This document shows positions 1 through 7,864 of a stretch of 9,923 nt of DNA, piece after piece. Below the pieces are notes generated by a model that saw only the letters and a list, made by a program, of their open reading frames with translations, searched no databases and was not told the DNA's origin. A program made the translations under genes and the position numbers. Numbering within the stretch: the first letter of the stretch is position 1; the number at the start of each line of letters is the position of its first letter. Source of the stretch: Angelobacter sp036502105 (lineage in GTDB: Bacteria; Acidobacteriota; Terriglobia; Terriglobales; Acidobacteriaceae); the NCBI GenBank assembly GCA_036502105.1, contig DASXZE010000379.1, positions 1 through 9,923 of the forward strand, in the 5' to 3' direction.

Positions 1-1073
1 GCCTTGGGATCATCCACCACGGTGAATGTCTCCGGCAAAACGCGGCCTTTATAGTAGGACGCAAATTCGCCATTGGTCCGCGCCGGATTTCCCAGGTCGG
101 GACGCACGCCTAGAATATTAGGAACAATCAGCCGTTCAAACAATGACGTCGCCGCGTCCGCCGAAAAAAGCACCGGCCCGCGATAATCATCTTCCACCAG
201 TGGAGCTTTCTTCAGCCCCTCGAAAGTGCCAATCAGTTGTGTGGCTTCTTTCTGAATCTCATCCTGCTTCGGCAACTCGTCTGGATTGGCCACAACCCAG
301 CCGTGGCTGCGCTCAATGTGCATCCCGTCATCCGCCTGGTCAGAGCCGGAAAACAACACGGTATAAATCGCTTTGCCGTTGCGTGTGACCGTGCCTTCAG
401 TGTTTACAAAGTAGCGGTTCAACACGCGGAAATTGAGCATCGCACTGCTCAGTTCAAGGTTAGGATCGCTGCGGAACATGTCGGAAGTGGTGCGCAGAGT
501 CTGCTTCCACTTGTCCATATCCACGTCAACCTTGGCCAGGTCATGCACAGACTGCGCCGGCTTCTCCTCAGAGAAATCCGCCAGGTCGTTTTCCGTCTCC
601 ATGCTCTTGAGCGCTGCCTGCTTTTCCGTCAAGCCGCTCAGCGCGGACTTATACGCTTTGTCCGTGGCCAGCCAGAGCTGGCGGCGGAGGGCCAGTTCAT
701 TGTTGTCAGAAGGCATTGTCTCCAGCGCGCCCATGCCTTCGCCAAAATAGCTGTCCTGCTTATAATCGCCAATGCGCACCACCACGCGAACAATCCGCCC
801 GCTGTTGATCTGGTCGGTGCGCAATGCGCCCAGCGTTGCGTCGGCAATGTTGTCCTGAATTTCCGTGACCTGATAGTCAATGTAATACGGCCGCTGCAAC
901 TGGCCGAGCTGCAACTTTTCCTGCGACCGTTTCAGTTCCGCGAGCATGGCCTTCAACACCGCATCGCCATGATCGTTCGATGAAACTGACAAAGCCGCGG
1001 GCTTATCGTTATCGCCGGCAAAGGCAGCAACTGCAATCAGAAGCAAGAGAGAAATAGTTAGTAAGCGTTTCAT
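1..1073 (-). CDS. Exported TldE/PmbA-like protein lacking the metal site (3' end outside window)
   Basis: I read 357 codons from the ATG at 1073-1071 to the window edge, so the C-terminus is missing. The N-terminus (MKRLLTISLLLLIAVAAFA, then GD) is a typical Sec signal peptide with an AxA-type cleavage site, so the protein is probably periplasmic. It aligns along its length with the upstream TldD-like protein: for example YFVNTEGT against YFVSSEGT, KKAPLVE against KKAPIVE, and VVDDP against VEDDP. Where the neighbour has FHEVVGH this protein has LFERLIVP, so both metal-binding histidines are gone. That matches the TldD/TldE (PmbA) pattern, in which one subunit carries the metal and the other does not. 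The stop of the upstream gene and this start share one base (TAATG), so the two are probably translationally coupled and form a complex. The substrate is unknown. Family assignment is firm; the TldE role is inferred. Confidence 0.82.
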   Translation of the reverse strand, partial: MKRLLTISLLLLIAVAAFAGDNDKPAALSVSSNDHGDAVLKAMLAELKRSQEKLQLGQLQRPYYIDYQVTEIQDNIADATLGALRTDQINSGRIVRVVVRIGDYKQDSYFGEGMGALETMPSDNNELALRRQLWLATDKAYKSALSGLTEKQAALKSMETENDLADFSEEKPAQSVHDLAKVDVDMDKWKQTLRTTSDMFRSDPNLELSSAMLNFRVLNRYFVNTEGTVTRNGKAIYTVLFSGSDQADDGMHIERSHGWVVANPDELPKQDEIQKEATQLIGTFEGLKKAPLVEDDYRGPVLFSADAATSLFERLIVPNILGVRPDLGNPARTNGEFASYYKGRVLPETFTVVDDPK

Positions 1074-2791
1074 TATTGTGCCCCCTTGCCAGAATCCGCA
1101 TTATCAGTACTCGGCGGCGGCAGCACCGGAGGTCGATCATGCCCCTGTTGCACCTTCTCTACTTCAATCTCAGAGAACAGCATGGCCGGGGCCGCGGCAG
1201 CTACCGGCACTGAGCCAGATTCCGCGCCGCACTCTCCGTTAAACACTTCCTGTTTCTGCCCGGTCAGCACAATGCGATTCAATGCATTCAGCGGCGTGCC
1301 AATAATATTTACGCCGCGCACCAGTTCGTCCGGCCGCCCATCCGGATAAACCTTCCACACCATCAGCGGCATCACCTGAAACGCCTGCGGCATGTTGCGC
1401 ATGGTCAGCGTAAATCCGCCGGCGATGTCTTCAAAATAAAGCCCGAACGGTTTTTTCTGCTTCTTGATCTCGTTGATCAACTCCTGCCGCAGCTGCGAGT
1501 CCGGCACCGATTTGCTTGAGCGCACAATCAAATTGCCCTGGCGGCCCACCGGCATCAAGCCGCTCTGTCCGCGGCCGTGTCCATTGGATTGCAAAAAGCC
1601 CTTCACCGGCATGCGCGACATCAAAAACTGCTTCAGCACGCCGTTGGAAATCAGCTCCACCTTCTGGCTTTTCTCGCCTTCTTCGTCGTAGTTATAGGTG
1701 CCGCTTAGCTCCACGCCGCCCAGAGAAGCCAGCGTAGGATCATCTTCCACACTCAGAAACTTAGGCAGCACCGGCTGTCCGACCATCTTGGTAAACGTCT
1801 GGCCTTCATTCTCCCCGCGCTGCCGCTGCCCTTCCAGCCGATGGCCAACAACTTCATGGAAGAACACCGCAGCCGCGCGTCCGGAAAGCAACGCCGGTCC
1901 GTTGAACGGTTCAACTATCGGCGCTTTCTTCAGCTTCTGCAGGTCCTGCGCAATCTTTTCAATCTTGGCCGCCATCTCCGTCTCCGGAGCGAGCTTGTCA
2001 AATGTGGAAGCATCAAACGTCTCTGACCGCGCCAGCTCCATGCCATCCACGGAGCGCGTGCTGCCCAGCGCCAGTACGCGAATCAGCGGACGCGAGTCCA
2101 CCAGCTTTGTGCCTTCGCTCGAAACAAAGTAGCGCGTCGCATCCGTCACCACCAGCACCACGTTGGAAGTTTCTATGTCAGGATATTTATTGAAGATCGC
2201 AGACAGCCGCCGAATCCTGTCTTCCCACTCCTTGTGATCGAACTTAGGCGGAACACTTTCCTTGCCGATATAAACTTGCGGCTTCTCCGTAGAAAAATCC
2301 GGCGACGCATCTTCTTCATCCGCGCGGACCTTCGTATTCGTCTTGATCTCAAGAAATCCCTGCGTGGCTTTCTTGTACATGCGGTCGGTGTTGATCCACA
2401 GCACGCGCGCAATCGCATCCGGCCGGTCTTCCAGCGGCAATGAAGCAGTAGTAACCGCGTTAAAGCGGTTCTCTCCATGCGTATTGTCCAGATCACGGCT
2501 GCCCACGCGGACAGAAACATCCACCGTGCGCTCATGCCGCTTCACATTGGCCATCAGCGCGCCGTTGCTGCCGATAATGACCGACCCAAATTCCTCATTT
2601 CCGGCATAGCTGATGAAATAAGGCGCAGGATCAGCCTTGTGCAGTGAGGTCATGGCGCGATCCAGTTCTTGCTGCAAAGTCCGCAACAGTACCGGATCAG
2701 TAGCGCCTTGCGTGGCAGTCTGTCCCACCAACGTCGGGGCAACAAACAGAGTAGATAAAAAGCAGAGAAATAAAGACTTCAAGAATGACAT
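1073..2791 (-). CDS. Exported TldD-family metalloprotease with HExxxH motif
   Basis: This is a 572-residue TldD/PmbA-family protein. E. coli TldD, which with TldE processes microcin B17 and degrades CcdA in the cytoplasm, is about 480 residues. Here the N-terminus (KSLFLCFLSTLFVAPTLVG after MSFL) looks like a signal peptide, suggesting export. The metal motif HEVVGH is at residues 312-317. The CGAESGSVPV segment near residue 521 matches the region of E. coli TldD that supplies the third, cysteine ligand. A flexible, proline-rich and charged tail follows residue 545. The ATG at 2791-2789 has no convincing Shine-Dalgarno sequence; a weak promoter-like pair just upstream would give a very short leader. 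The gene overlaps the metal-less paralogue downstream by one base, which points to a heteromeric protease. Substrate and physiological role cannot be read from the sequence. Confidence 0.9.
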   Translation of the reverse strand: MSFLKSLFLCFLSTLFVAPTLVGQTATQGATDPVLLRTLQQELDRAMTSLHKADPAPYFISYAGNEEFGSVIIGSNGALMANVKRHERTVDVSVRVGSRDLDNTHGENRFNAVTTASLPLEDRPDAIARVLWINTDRMYKKATQGFLEIKTNTKVRADEEDASPDFSTEKPQVYIGKESVPPKFDHKEWEDRIRRLSAIFNKYPDIETSNVVLVVTDATRYFVSSEGTKLVDSRPLIRVLALGSTRSVDGMELARSETFDASTFDKLAPETEMAAKIEKIAQDLQKLKKAPIVEPFNGPALLSGRAAAVFFHEVVGHRLEGQRQRGENEGQTFTKMVGQPVLPKFLSVEDDPTLASLGGVELSGTYNYDEEGEKSQKVELISNGVLKQFLMSRMPVKGFLQSNGHGRGQSGLMPVGRQGNLIVRSSKSVPDSQLRQELINEIKKQKKPFGLYFEDIAGGFTLTMRNMPQAFQVMPLMVWKVYPDGRPDELVRGVNIIGTPLNALNRIVLTGQKQEVFNGECGAESGSVPVAAAAPAMLFSEIEVEKVQQGHDRPPVLPPPSTDNADSGKGAQ

Positions 2792-2802
2792 GGCTATTAA
2801 AG

Positions 2803-2831
2803 AGTGTACCTCAAGCGTTAGACGCTCGAAA
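2803..2831 (-). promoter_or_regulatory. Weak candidate promoter and dyad upstream of the tldD-like gene
   Basis: On the minus strand TTTCGA (2831-2826) and TACACT (2808-2803) are separated by 17 bp, a marginal sigma-70-like pair whose transcript would start about 5 bases before the ATG at 2791. The spacer carries an inverted repeat, plus strand TCAAGCGT TAG ACGCTCGA (2811-2829), with one mismatch between 8-bp arms, which could be an operator. A second short dyad, TACCT T AGGTA, lies at 2835-2845, and an 8-bp arm AAGCGTTA (2813-2820) is matched by TAACGCTT at 2860-2867. These may be regulatory or only hairpins; the promoter match is poor. Confidence 0.25.
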
Positions 2832-2888
2832 TGTTACCTTAGGTAGCGCTTACCGTTCTTAACGCTTCCTTCTTCTCAGGCGGATATC

Positions 2889-2920
2889 ACCGCAGAGGGC
2901 GCAGAGTACGCGGAGAAAAA
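2889..2920 (-). repeat. Dispersed CTCYGCG repeat, copy A (left arm of inverted pair)
   Basis: Read on the minus strand this is three 9-bp units, CTCCGCGTA, CTCTGCGCC and CTCTGCGGT, preceded by a T run. It lies just downstream of the GxxExxY pseudogene stop codon. It is inverted relative to copy B on the other side of the pseudogene, with the outermost 9 bp (ACCGCAGAG / CTCTGCGGT) identical and 22 of 27 positions matching by eye. Related 8-bp-unit copies lie at 6230 and 9027. Confidence 0.75.
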
Positions 2921-2924
2921 TCGG

Positions 2925-3337
2925 TTACAGGCCATTTACGATGCGCTTATAACCGTCTTTCAGGCGTAAAACATGGAAATTGATGAGTAGCCCTAACCTC
3001 TTGCCACTGAGTTTCAAGTAGGACAGCAATTGCGCGTCGTGGATAGGAATAAGTTTCTCAACAGCTTTAGTTCGACGATTACCAGATCTTCTACAAGAAG
3101 ATCCATCCTATAAGCAACATCTATGCAGACTCCGCGGTACTGAATCGGGAGTGGAACCTGAGCCTGAACTTTTAATCCCCTGCTGCTCAGCTCCTAGCTT
3201 AAGCATGCCTGATAAGCGCTCTCCATCAACCCTGGCCCCAGAGCTGTGTGAACAGCGATTGCAGCGTCAAGAATGATCGCGCTGATCTGATTCTCTCGCT
3301 TCTCTGCGACCTCTGCGTTCTCTGCGGTAAAACTCAT
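2925..3337 (-). pseudogene. Broken GxxExxY-family gene (PD-(D/E)XK nuclease-like)
   Basis: The frame opens at an ATG (3337-3335) that overlaps the gcvPB stop as ATGA. It reads through a repeat-encoded N-terminus (MSFTAENAEVAEKRE) into a classic GxxExxY protein: AVHTALGPGLMESAY, then GLKVQAQVPLPIQYRG, then DLLVEDLVIVELK with the D...ExK nuclease-type core, then LLINF and a terminal KRIVNGL. Codon 48 is TAG (3196-3194), where family members usually have tyrosine. One base is missing in the A run at about 3066-3068 within the ELKAVEKL segment. Restoring both would give about 137 residues, the normal family length, ending at TAA (2927-2925). The molecular function of the family is unknown; the nuclease fold is inferred in the literature. 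The gene is the only decayed member of an otherwise intact gene block, which suggests an inserted cassette. Confidence 0.9.
3302..3332 (+). repeat. Dispersed CTCYGCG repeat, copy B (right arm, codes for pseudogene N-terminus)
   Basis: On the plus strand this is three 9-bp units, CTCTGCGAC, CTCTGCGTT and CTCTGCGGT, then AAAA. It ends two bases from the gcvPB stop codon. Read on the minus strand it encodes TAENAEVAE, the N-terminal part of the GxxExxY pseudogene. It is the inverted partner of copy A, so the pair brackets a segment of about 440 bp (2889-3328). Confidence 0.75.
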
Positions 3338-4827
3338 TTTGCAGGCTTCCACCGCAATATCGGCTTCCTCGCTGCCGCAGTCTCATCCAGTCGCTTCACG
3401 CGTGTGGTATGCGGCGCGGTTTTCACCAGCTCAGGATCTTCCTCTGCTTCGCGCGCAATCGACTTCATCGCATCAATCAGCAGATCCAGTTCTTCCAAGG
3501 ACTCACTCTCCGTTGGCTCAATCATGATCGCGCCATGCACCACCAGCGGAAACGACACTGTATAAGGATGGAAGCCGTAATCAATCAGTCGCTTCGCAAT
3601 GTCGCCGGTCTTCACGCCCTTTTGTTCCTGGATGCCGTCACTGAAAACTACTTCGTGCATCGACGGGCTTTTGTACGGCAGCTCGTAATCGCCTTCAAGT
3701 TTTTTGCGAATGTAATTCGCGTTGAGCACCGCATCTTCCGTGGTCTGGCGCAGGCCATCCGGACCATTGGCCAGCGTGTAAGCCAGCGCGCGAACGTGCA
3801 TGCCATAGTTTCCGTAAAACATGCGCACGCGTCCTACCGATTTCGGGCGATCATAGTCAAAGGCCAGCGTGCCGTCAGCGCGCTCCACGATGACTGGCTT
3901 GGGCAGGAACGGTTCAAGAATTTTCTTGCAGGCCACCGGCCCAGATCCCGGACCACCTCCGCCATGCGGCGTGGAAAAGGTCTTGTGCAGGTTCAGATGC
4001 ATCACGTCCACGCCAAAATCCCCCGGACGCGTCTTGCCCACCAGCGCATTCATGTTCGCGCCATCCATATAAAGCAGGCCGCCTTTTTCATGCAGGATTT
4101 CGGCGATCTTATGGATCTCCTGCTCAAAAATCCCCAGCGTGTTTGGATTGGTCAGCATCAGCCCGGCGACGTCTTCATTCATCTGCGCCGCCAGCGCGCT
4201 CACGTCCACCATGCCGCGTGAATTCGACTTCAGATTTTCCACCGCATAACCGCAGATCGCCGCCGTAGCGGGATTGGTGCCATGTGCGGAATCTGGAATC
4301 AAAATCTTCTTGCGCGGATTCCCCTTGGACTGCAGATAAGCATGCATCAGCAGGATGCCAGTCATCTCGCCGTGCGCGCCGGCCGCAGGCTGCAGCGTGA
4401 TGGCATCCATGCCAGTGATATCGAGCAGGCAGTCAGAGAGCGTCTTCATCACGCGCATTGCGCCCTGTGAAACTTCCGCCGGCTGATACGGATGCGCATT
4501 GGCCAGTCCCGGAAAGCGCGCCACCACTTCATTTACGCGCGCGTTGTACTTCATGGTGCACGAACCCAGCGGATACATGCCCAGATCAATCGCGTAATTC
4601 CAGGTGGAAAGCCGCGTAAAGTGGCGGATGATTTCCATCTCGCTCACCTCTGGCATGCTGCCCAGGTCTTCACGTGCAGCGCTACCGAGAGCGGCTTTGT
4701 AATCCACTTCCGGCACATCCAGCGGCGCCAGCCGATAGCCCTTCTTGCCCGGTGATGACCGCTCAAAAATCAGCCCTTCATTCTGGTTTACGTGGCGTGT
4801 CGCTTTCTTTATGTCTTGATTACTCAT
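3334..4827 (-). CDS. gcvPB: Glycine dehydrogenase (decarboxylating) subunit 2
   Basis: This is the PLP-binding C-terminal half of the split P protein of the glycine cleavage system (497 residues). With GcvPA it decarboxylates glycine and passes the aminomethyl group to lipoyl-GcvH in the cytoplasm. The motif HLNLHKTFSTPHGGGGPGSG places the PLP-linked lysine at residue 282. DLGMYPLGSCTMKYN (81-95), a GANMNALVG segment (256-264) and HGAIMIEPTESES near the C-terminus are all typical of the family. The ATG overlaps the gcvPA stop as ATGA (4827-4824), so translation is probably coupled and yields the two subunits in equal amounts. No frameshift or missing catalytic segment is seen. The stop codon abuts the GxxExxY pseudogene cassette, which therefore entered, or remained, exactly at the gene end without damaging it. 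Confidence 0.97.
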   Translation of the reverse strand: MSNQDIKKATRHVNQNEGLIFERSSPGKKGYRLAPLDVPEVDYKAALGSAAREDLGSMPEVSEMEIIRHFTRLSTWNYAIDLGMYPLGSCTMKYNARVNEVVARFPGLANAHPYQPAEVSQGAMRVMKTLSDCLLDITGMDAITLQPAAGAHGEMTGILLMHAYLQSKGNPRKKILIPDSAHGTNPATAAICGYAVENLKSNSRGMVDVSALAAQMNEDVAGLMLTNPNTLGIFEQEIHKIAEILHEKGGLLYMDGANMNALVGKTRPGDFGVDVMHLNLHKTFSTPHGGGGPGSGPVACKKILEPFLPKPVIVERADGTLAFDYDRPKSVGRVRMFYGNYGMHVRALAYTLANGPDGLRQTTEDAVLNANYIRKKLEGDYELPYKSPSMHEVVFSDGIQEQKGVKTGDIAKRLIDYGFHPYTVSFPLVVHGAIMIEPTESESLEELDLLIDAMKSIAREAEEDPELVKTAPHTTRVKRLDETAAARKPILRWKPAK

Positions 4828-6149
4828 TGGCCCACCGCCTGCACCGCTGCGTCAATCTGCTCTTTGCTGTTTAATTCCGTGCAACACCACAAGGAAGCAT
4901 TGCCCAGCTCCGGATAATGCCAGTTCAGCGGGAACCCGCCGATCATCTTTTTCTCCAGCAGCCGTTTGTTGATGGCCTGCGGATCGTCTTTTGTCTGGAC
5001 TACAAACTCATTGAAGCGCGGCGCGCCGGCAAAAAGCACTTTGCCTTTTTTCGCGAACTCACCAGAGGCATACGTCGCCTTGGCCAGATTCTGCTGCGCC
5101 AACTCTTTCAATCCTTCGCGGCCATAGATCGTCAGATAGATCGTGGCCATGGTCGCAATCAGCGCCTGGTTGGTGCAGATGTTCGATGTCGCCTTCTCGC
5201 GGCGAATATGCTGCTCGCGCGTGGAAAGAGTGAGCACAAAACCGCGCTTGCCATCCTTATCTTTAGTCTCGCCTACCAAGCGGCCAGGAATCTGGCGCAT
5301 GAACTTTTCTTTCGTAGCCAGCACACCGGCATACGGACCACCATAGCCCAGCGGCACGCCATACGACTGCGTTTCCATCGAGACAATGTCGGCCTCAACC
5401 GGAGGCTTCACAATCCCCAGCGACAACGCTTCGGCAATCGACACAATCAGCAGAGCGCCTTTTTTGTGCACCAGATCAGCCACCGCGGCCACGTCTTCTA
5501 TCGTGCCGAAAAAGTTCGGGGACTGAATCAGCACGCACGCGGTGTCGTCTGTAATTTTCTTTTCCAGATCGGCCATATCCACGCGGCCATTTTCCAGGTA
5601 GGCGCATTCGGTAATCGGCAATCCCTGGTGCTGCGTGTATGTATGCATGACCTCGCGATATTCCGGATGCACGCTGCGCGCCACCACTGCTGCTTTCCTG
5701 CCCGTAATGCGGACAGCCATCAGCATGGCCTCAGCCGCGCCCGTCGAGCCGTCATACATGGAAGCGTTGGCCACTTCCATGCCGGTGAGCTCGCAGATCA
5801 TCGTCTGGAATTCAAAAATCGCCTGCAGCGTTCCCTGCGCGATCTCTGCCTGATACGGCGTATATGAGGTCAGAAACTCACCGCGGGAAATCATCGCGTC
5901 AATCACCACCGGACGGTAATGATGGTAAGCGCCAGCGCCCAGAAACAGCGCGTAGCCCGCAGCGTTATTGCTGGCTTGCTCATGAAAGTAGTCAATGATT
6001 TCTGACTCGGCCATCTGCCGCGGCACTTTCAAATCGCGGTTCAGCCGGTATTCCGCCGGAATCGGCGCGAACAAGTCATCAATGGATTTACAGCCGATCT
6101 CGCGCAGCATCTGCGCCCGGTCAGCGGGAGATTTTGGTAAATAGCGCAT
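4824..6149 (-). CDS. gcvPA: Glycine dehydrogenase (decarboxylating) subunit 1
   Basis: This is the N-terminal half of the split P protein (441 residues, the usual length for the subunit). Hallmarks are FLGAGAYHHYRPVVIDAMI near residue 69, FLTSYTPYQAEIAQGTLQAI, the NASMYDGSTGAAEA segment, GYGGPYAGVLATKE, and LSTREQHIRREKATSNICTNQAL. The ATG at 6149 is the natural family start (MRYLP), although only a weak purine-rich stretch precedes it. It follows gcvH after 119 bases, a spacer that includes a dispersed repeat, and it overlaps gcvPB by four bases. It acts as the partner of GcvPB in the alpha2-beta2-type P protein. Confidence 0.97.
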   Translation of the reverse strand: MRYLPKSPADRAQMLREIGCKSIDDLFAPIPAEYRLNRDLKVPRQMAESEIIDYFHEQASNNAAGYALFLGAGAYHHYRPVVIDAMISRGEFLTSYTPYQAEIAQGTLQAIFEFQTMICELTGMEVANASMYDGSTGAAEAMLMAVRITGRKAAVVARSVHPEYREVMHTYTQHQGLPITECAYLENGRVDMADLEKKITDDTACVLIQSPNFFGTIEDVAAVADLVHKKGALLIVSIAEALSLGIVKPPVEADIVSMETQSYGVPLGYGGPYAGVLATKEKFMRQIPGRLVGETKDKDGKRGFVLTLSTREQHIRREKATSNICTNQALIATMATIYLTIYGREGLKELAQQNLAKATYASGEFAKKGKVLFAGAPRFNEFVVQTKDDPQAINKRLLEKKMIGGFPLNWHYPELGNASLWCCTELNSKEQIDAAVQAVGQ

Positions 6150-6182
6150 GTGTGGAATTCTTCAGGCCTTCTTGTTGTTAAG

Positions 6183-6204
6183 CACAAATGGACAAACACA
6201 AATC
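6183..6204 (+). repeat. Short CACAAAT direct repeat in the gcvH-gcvPA spacer
   Basis: CACAAAT occurs twice (6183-6189 and 6197-6203) within a CACAAATGGACAAACACAAAT stretch next to repeat copy C. It resembles the AT-rich CACAGAT-type dispersed repeats that often accompany CTCCGCG-type repeats in environmental bacterial genomes; that link is from general knowledge, not from this window. It might be a decayed second arm of a larger repeat cassette. Confidence 0.35.
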
Positions 6205-6229
6205 AACGGAGGCAACTGTCCTGGGATTT

Positions 6230-6259
6230 CTCCGCGCCTCCGTGTCTCCGTGGTGAAAA
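6230..6259 (+). repeat. Dispersed CTCYGCG repeat, copy C
   Basis: Three 8-bp units, CTCCGCGC, CTCCGTGT and CTCCGTGG, are followed by TGAAAA. The copy occupies part of the 119-base spacer between gcvH and gcvPA and is transcribed on the opposite strand within the gcv message. It shares the terminal GGTGAAA form with copy D at 9027 and differs from the 9-bp-unit copies A and B. Confidence 0.7.
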
Positions 6260-6268
6260 TTGGTTTTG

Positions 6269-6652
6269 TTACTTCTCTTCCGCAATAAACTTCTCGTAAT
6301 CATCCGCGGACATCAACGCATCCGCCTGCTTCGGATCTGAAAGCTCCAGCTTGATCATCCAGGCGTTGTTCGCATCTTTATTAATGTTCTCTGGCGTCTG
6401 GTTCAGGCTCTCATTGATTTCTGAAACTTTGCCGGAAGCTGGCGCATAAAGCTCAGACACTGCTTTTACCGATTCCACCGTGCCAAAGCTGCCGCCCGCG
6501 TTAATTTGCGCGCCCACTTTAGGCAGCTCGACAAAAACGATATCGCCCAGCGCTTCCTGCGCGTGGTCAGTAATGCCCACCAGGGCCGTGTTGCCCTTTA
6601 CCTGTATCCACTCGTGTTCTTTTGTATATCTGTAATCTTTCGGATATGCCAT
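6269..6652 (-). CDS. gcvH: Glycine cleavage system H protein (lipoyl carrier)
   Basis: This is a 127-residue H protein, which carries the lipoyl arm that shuttles the aminomethyl group between GcvP and GcvT. The lipoylation site is the lysine of ESVKAVSELYAPASG (residue 63). MAYPKDYRYTKEHEWI is the normal family N-terminus, and NAWMIKLELSD followed by YEKFIAEE closes the domain. I chose the ATG at 6652-6650 because AGGA sits seven bases upstream. The reading frame is open nine codons further to a TTG at 6679, but that extension is not family-like and would place the Shine-Dalgarno sequence inside the gene. The gene follows gcvT by 61 bases, a spacer that carries a 16-bp tandem duplication. 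Confidence 0.97.
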   Translation of the reverse strand: MAYPKDYRYTKEHEWIQVKGNTALVGITDHAQEALGDIVFVELPKVGAQINAGGSFGTVESVKAVSELYAPASGKVSEINESLNQTPENINKDANNAWMIKLELSDPKQADALMSADDYEKFIAEEK

Positions 6653-6667
6653 GAGTTCATCCTGTCC

Positions 6668-6699
6668 TGGTTTTATCAATCTCTGGTTTTATCAATCTC
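6668..6699 (-). repeat. 16-bp tandem duplication in the gcvT-gcvH spacer
   Basis: The plus-strand unit TGGTTTTATCAATCTC occurs twice with no gap (6668-6683 and 6684-6699), followed by a further TGG. On the transcribed strand this duplicates CCAGAGATTGATAAAA just upstream of the gcvH ribosome binding site. The duplication is exact, so it is probably recent slippage. Confidence 0.9.
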
Positions 6700-6713
6700 T
6701 GGGTATATTTTTG

Positions 6714-7856
6714 CTAAGCCTTTTTTGCTCGCTTGTAAAACGGGGTTGGCACTACCTTGCACTTGATCTTCTGGCCGCGTATCTCCACAAAAACTTCATG
6801 GCCAATTTCTGAATGCGCCGGCGGCACATACGCCAGAGCAACATTTTTCTTGATAAACGGTCCGGGCGATCCGCTGGTCACCACGCCGATTTCATGATCG
6901 TGCTGGTTGAAAACTTTGTATCCATCGCGCGGAATGCCACGATCAATAGATTCCAGTCCGACCAGAATGCGCTTGAGCCCTTCAGCCTTGGCCTTCTCCA
7001 GCGCTTCTTTACCCACAAAGCCAGCTTTGTCCATCTTGCAGTAGCGGCCCAGGTCAGCTTCCCATACGTTGATAGTGTCGGAGATTTCGTGGCCGTAAAG
7101 CGCCATCTTGCCTTCCAGCCTGAGCGTGTTGCGCGCACCCAGCCCGCACGGCACAATGCCAAACTCTTTTCCTGCTTCGGTCACTTCATTCCACACGCGT
7201 TCGCTGGTCGGCACATCTGAAGGAACGTAAATTTCAAACCCGTCTTCTGCTGTGTAACCGGTGCGCGCGATCATCGTATTCATCAGGCCGCAGACCGTGC
7301 CGTGTTTGAACCAGTAATTCTTGATCGTGGAGAGATCCACGTTGGTCAGCTTTTGCAGCGTAGCCTCTGCCTTGGGGCCTTGAATCGCGATCTGCGTGTA
7401 GTAGTCGCCTACATCATCCGCGTGGCAGCGAAATTTCCCCACATTCTTGCGCACCCAGCTGTGGTCTTTCTCACGCGTGCCCGCATTGATCACCAGCAGA
7501 TAATCATTCTGCCCCATCTTGTGAACAATCACATCGTCCACAAAAGTCCCTTCCGGATACAGCAGCGCGGAATAATGCGCCTGACCTTCCTGAAGTTTGG
7601 AAGCATCATTCATGCTGATCCACTGCACGGCATCCAGCGCCTGCGGCCCGCGGATCAGAATGTCACCCATATGCGAAACGTCAAACATGCCCACGCCGGT
7701 GCGCACGGCCAAATGTTCTTTGACCAGCCCGCCGCTCCCGGGATACTCGACTGGCATGTCCCATCCGCCAAAATCCACCATTTTGGCGCCAAGTTTTCTG
7801 TGCAGCGCATTGAGCGCGGTTTTCCTGAGCGTCTGGCTTTCTGCCGTTAAAGACAA
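6714..7856 (-). CDS. gcvT: Glycine cleavage system T protein (aminomethyltransferase)
   Basis: This tetrahydrofolate-dependent aminomethyltransferase releases ammonia and forms 5,10-methylene-THF from the aminomethyl-lipoyl H protein. At 380 residues it is near the family length. Family segments include MVDFGGWDMPVEY, VGMFDVSHMGDI, DYLLVINAGTREKD, ARTGYTAEDGFEIYVP, LRLEGKMALYGHEISD and TSGSPGPFIKKNVALAYVP. The start codon is TTG (7856-7854); the first in-frame ATG comes only at codon 26, inside the conserved domain, and GGAAGGA (7871-7865) is eight bases upstream of the TTG, so the start is well supported. It is the first gene of the gcv block, behind the promoter at 7926-7954. Confidence 0.97.
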   Translation of the reverse strand: MSLTAESQTLRKTALNALHRKLGAKMVDFGGWDMPVEYPGSGGLVKEHLAVRTGVGMFDVSHMGDILIRGPQALDAVQWISMNDASKLQEGQAHYSALLYPEGTFVDDVIVHKMGQNDYLLVINAGTREKDHSWVRKNVGKFRCHADDVGDYYTQIAIQGPKAEATLQKLTNVDLSTIKNYWFKHGTVCGLMNTMIARTGYTAEDGFEIYVPSDVPTSERVWNEVTEAGKEFGIVPCGLGARNTLRLEGKMALYGHEISDTINVWEADLGRYCKMDKAGFVGKEALEKAKAEGLKRILVGLESIDRGIPRDGYKVFNQHDHEIGVVTSGSPGPFIKKNVALAYVPPAHSEIGHEVFVEIRGQKIKCKVVPTPFYKRAKKA

Positions 7857-7864
7857 CTTGTTTT

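Noticed and set aside
237..983. 248-codon plus-strand open frame
   Set aside because: Lies antisense to the TldE-like gene, whose translation is family-like throughout; the reverse frame has no recognisable domain and is a codon-bias shadow.
2889..3332. CRISPR-like repeats
   Set aside because: The units are contiguous 8-9 bp blocks with no unique spacers of constant length, so this is a dispersed repeat rather than a CRISPR array.
3409..4221. 270-codon plus-strand open frame
   Set aside because: Antisense to gcvPB; no domain, biased toward His/Arg/Ala as expected from the reverse of GC-ending codons.
4917..5867. 316-codon plus-strand open frame
   Set aside because: Antisense to gcvPA with the same His/Arg-rich composition; a shadow despite its length.
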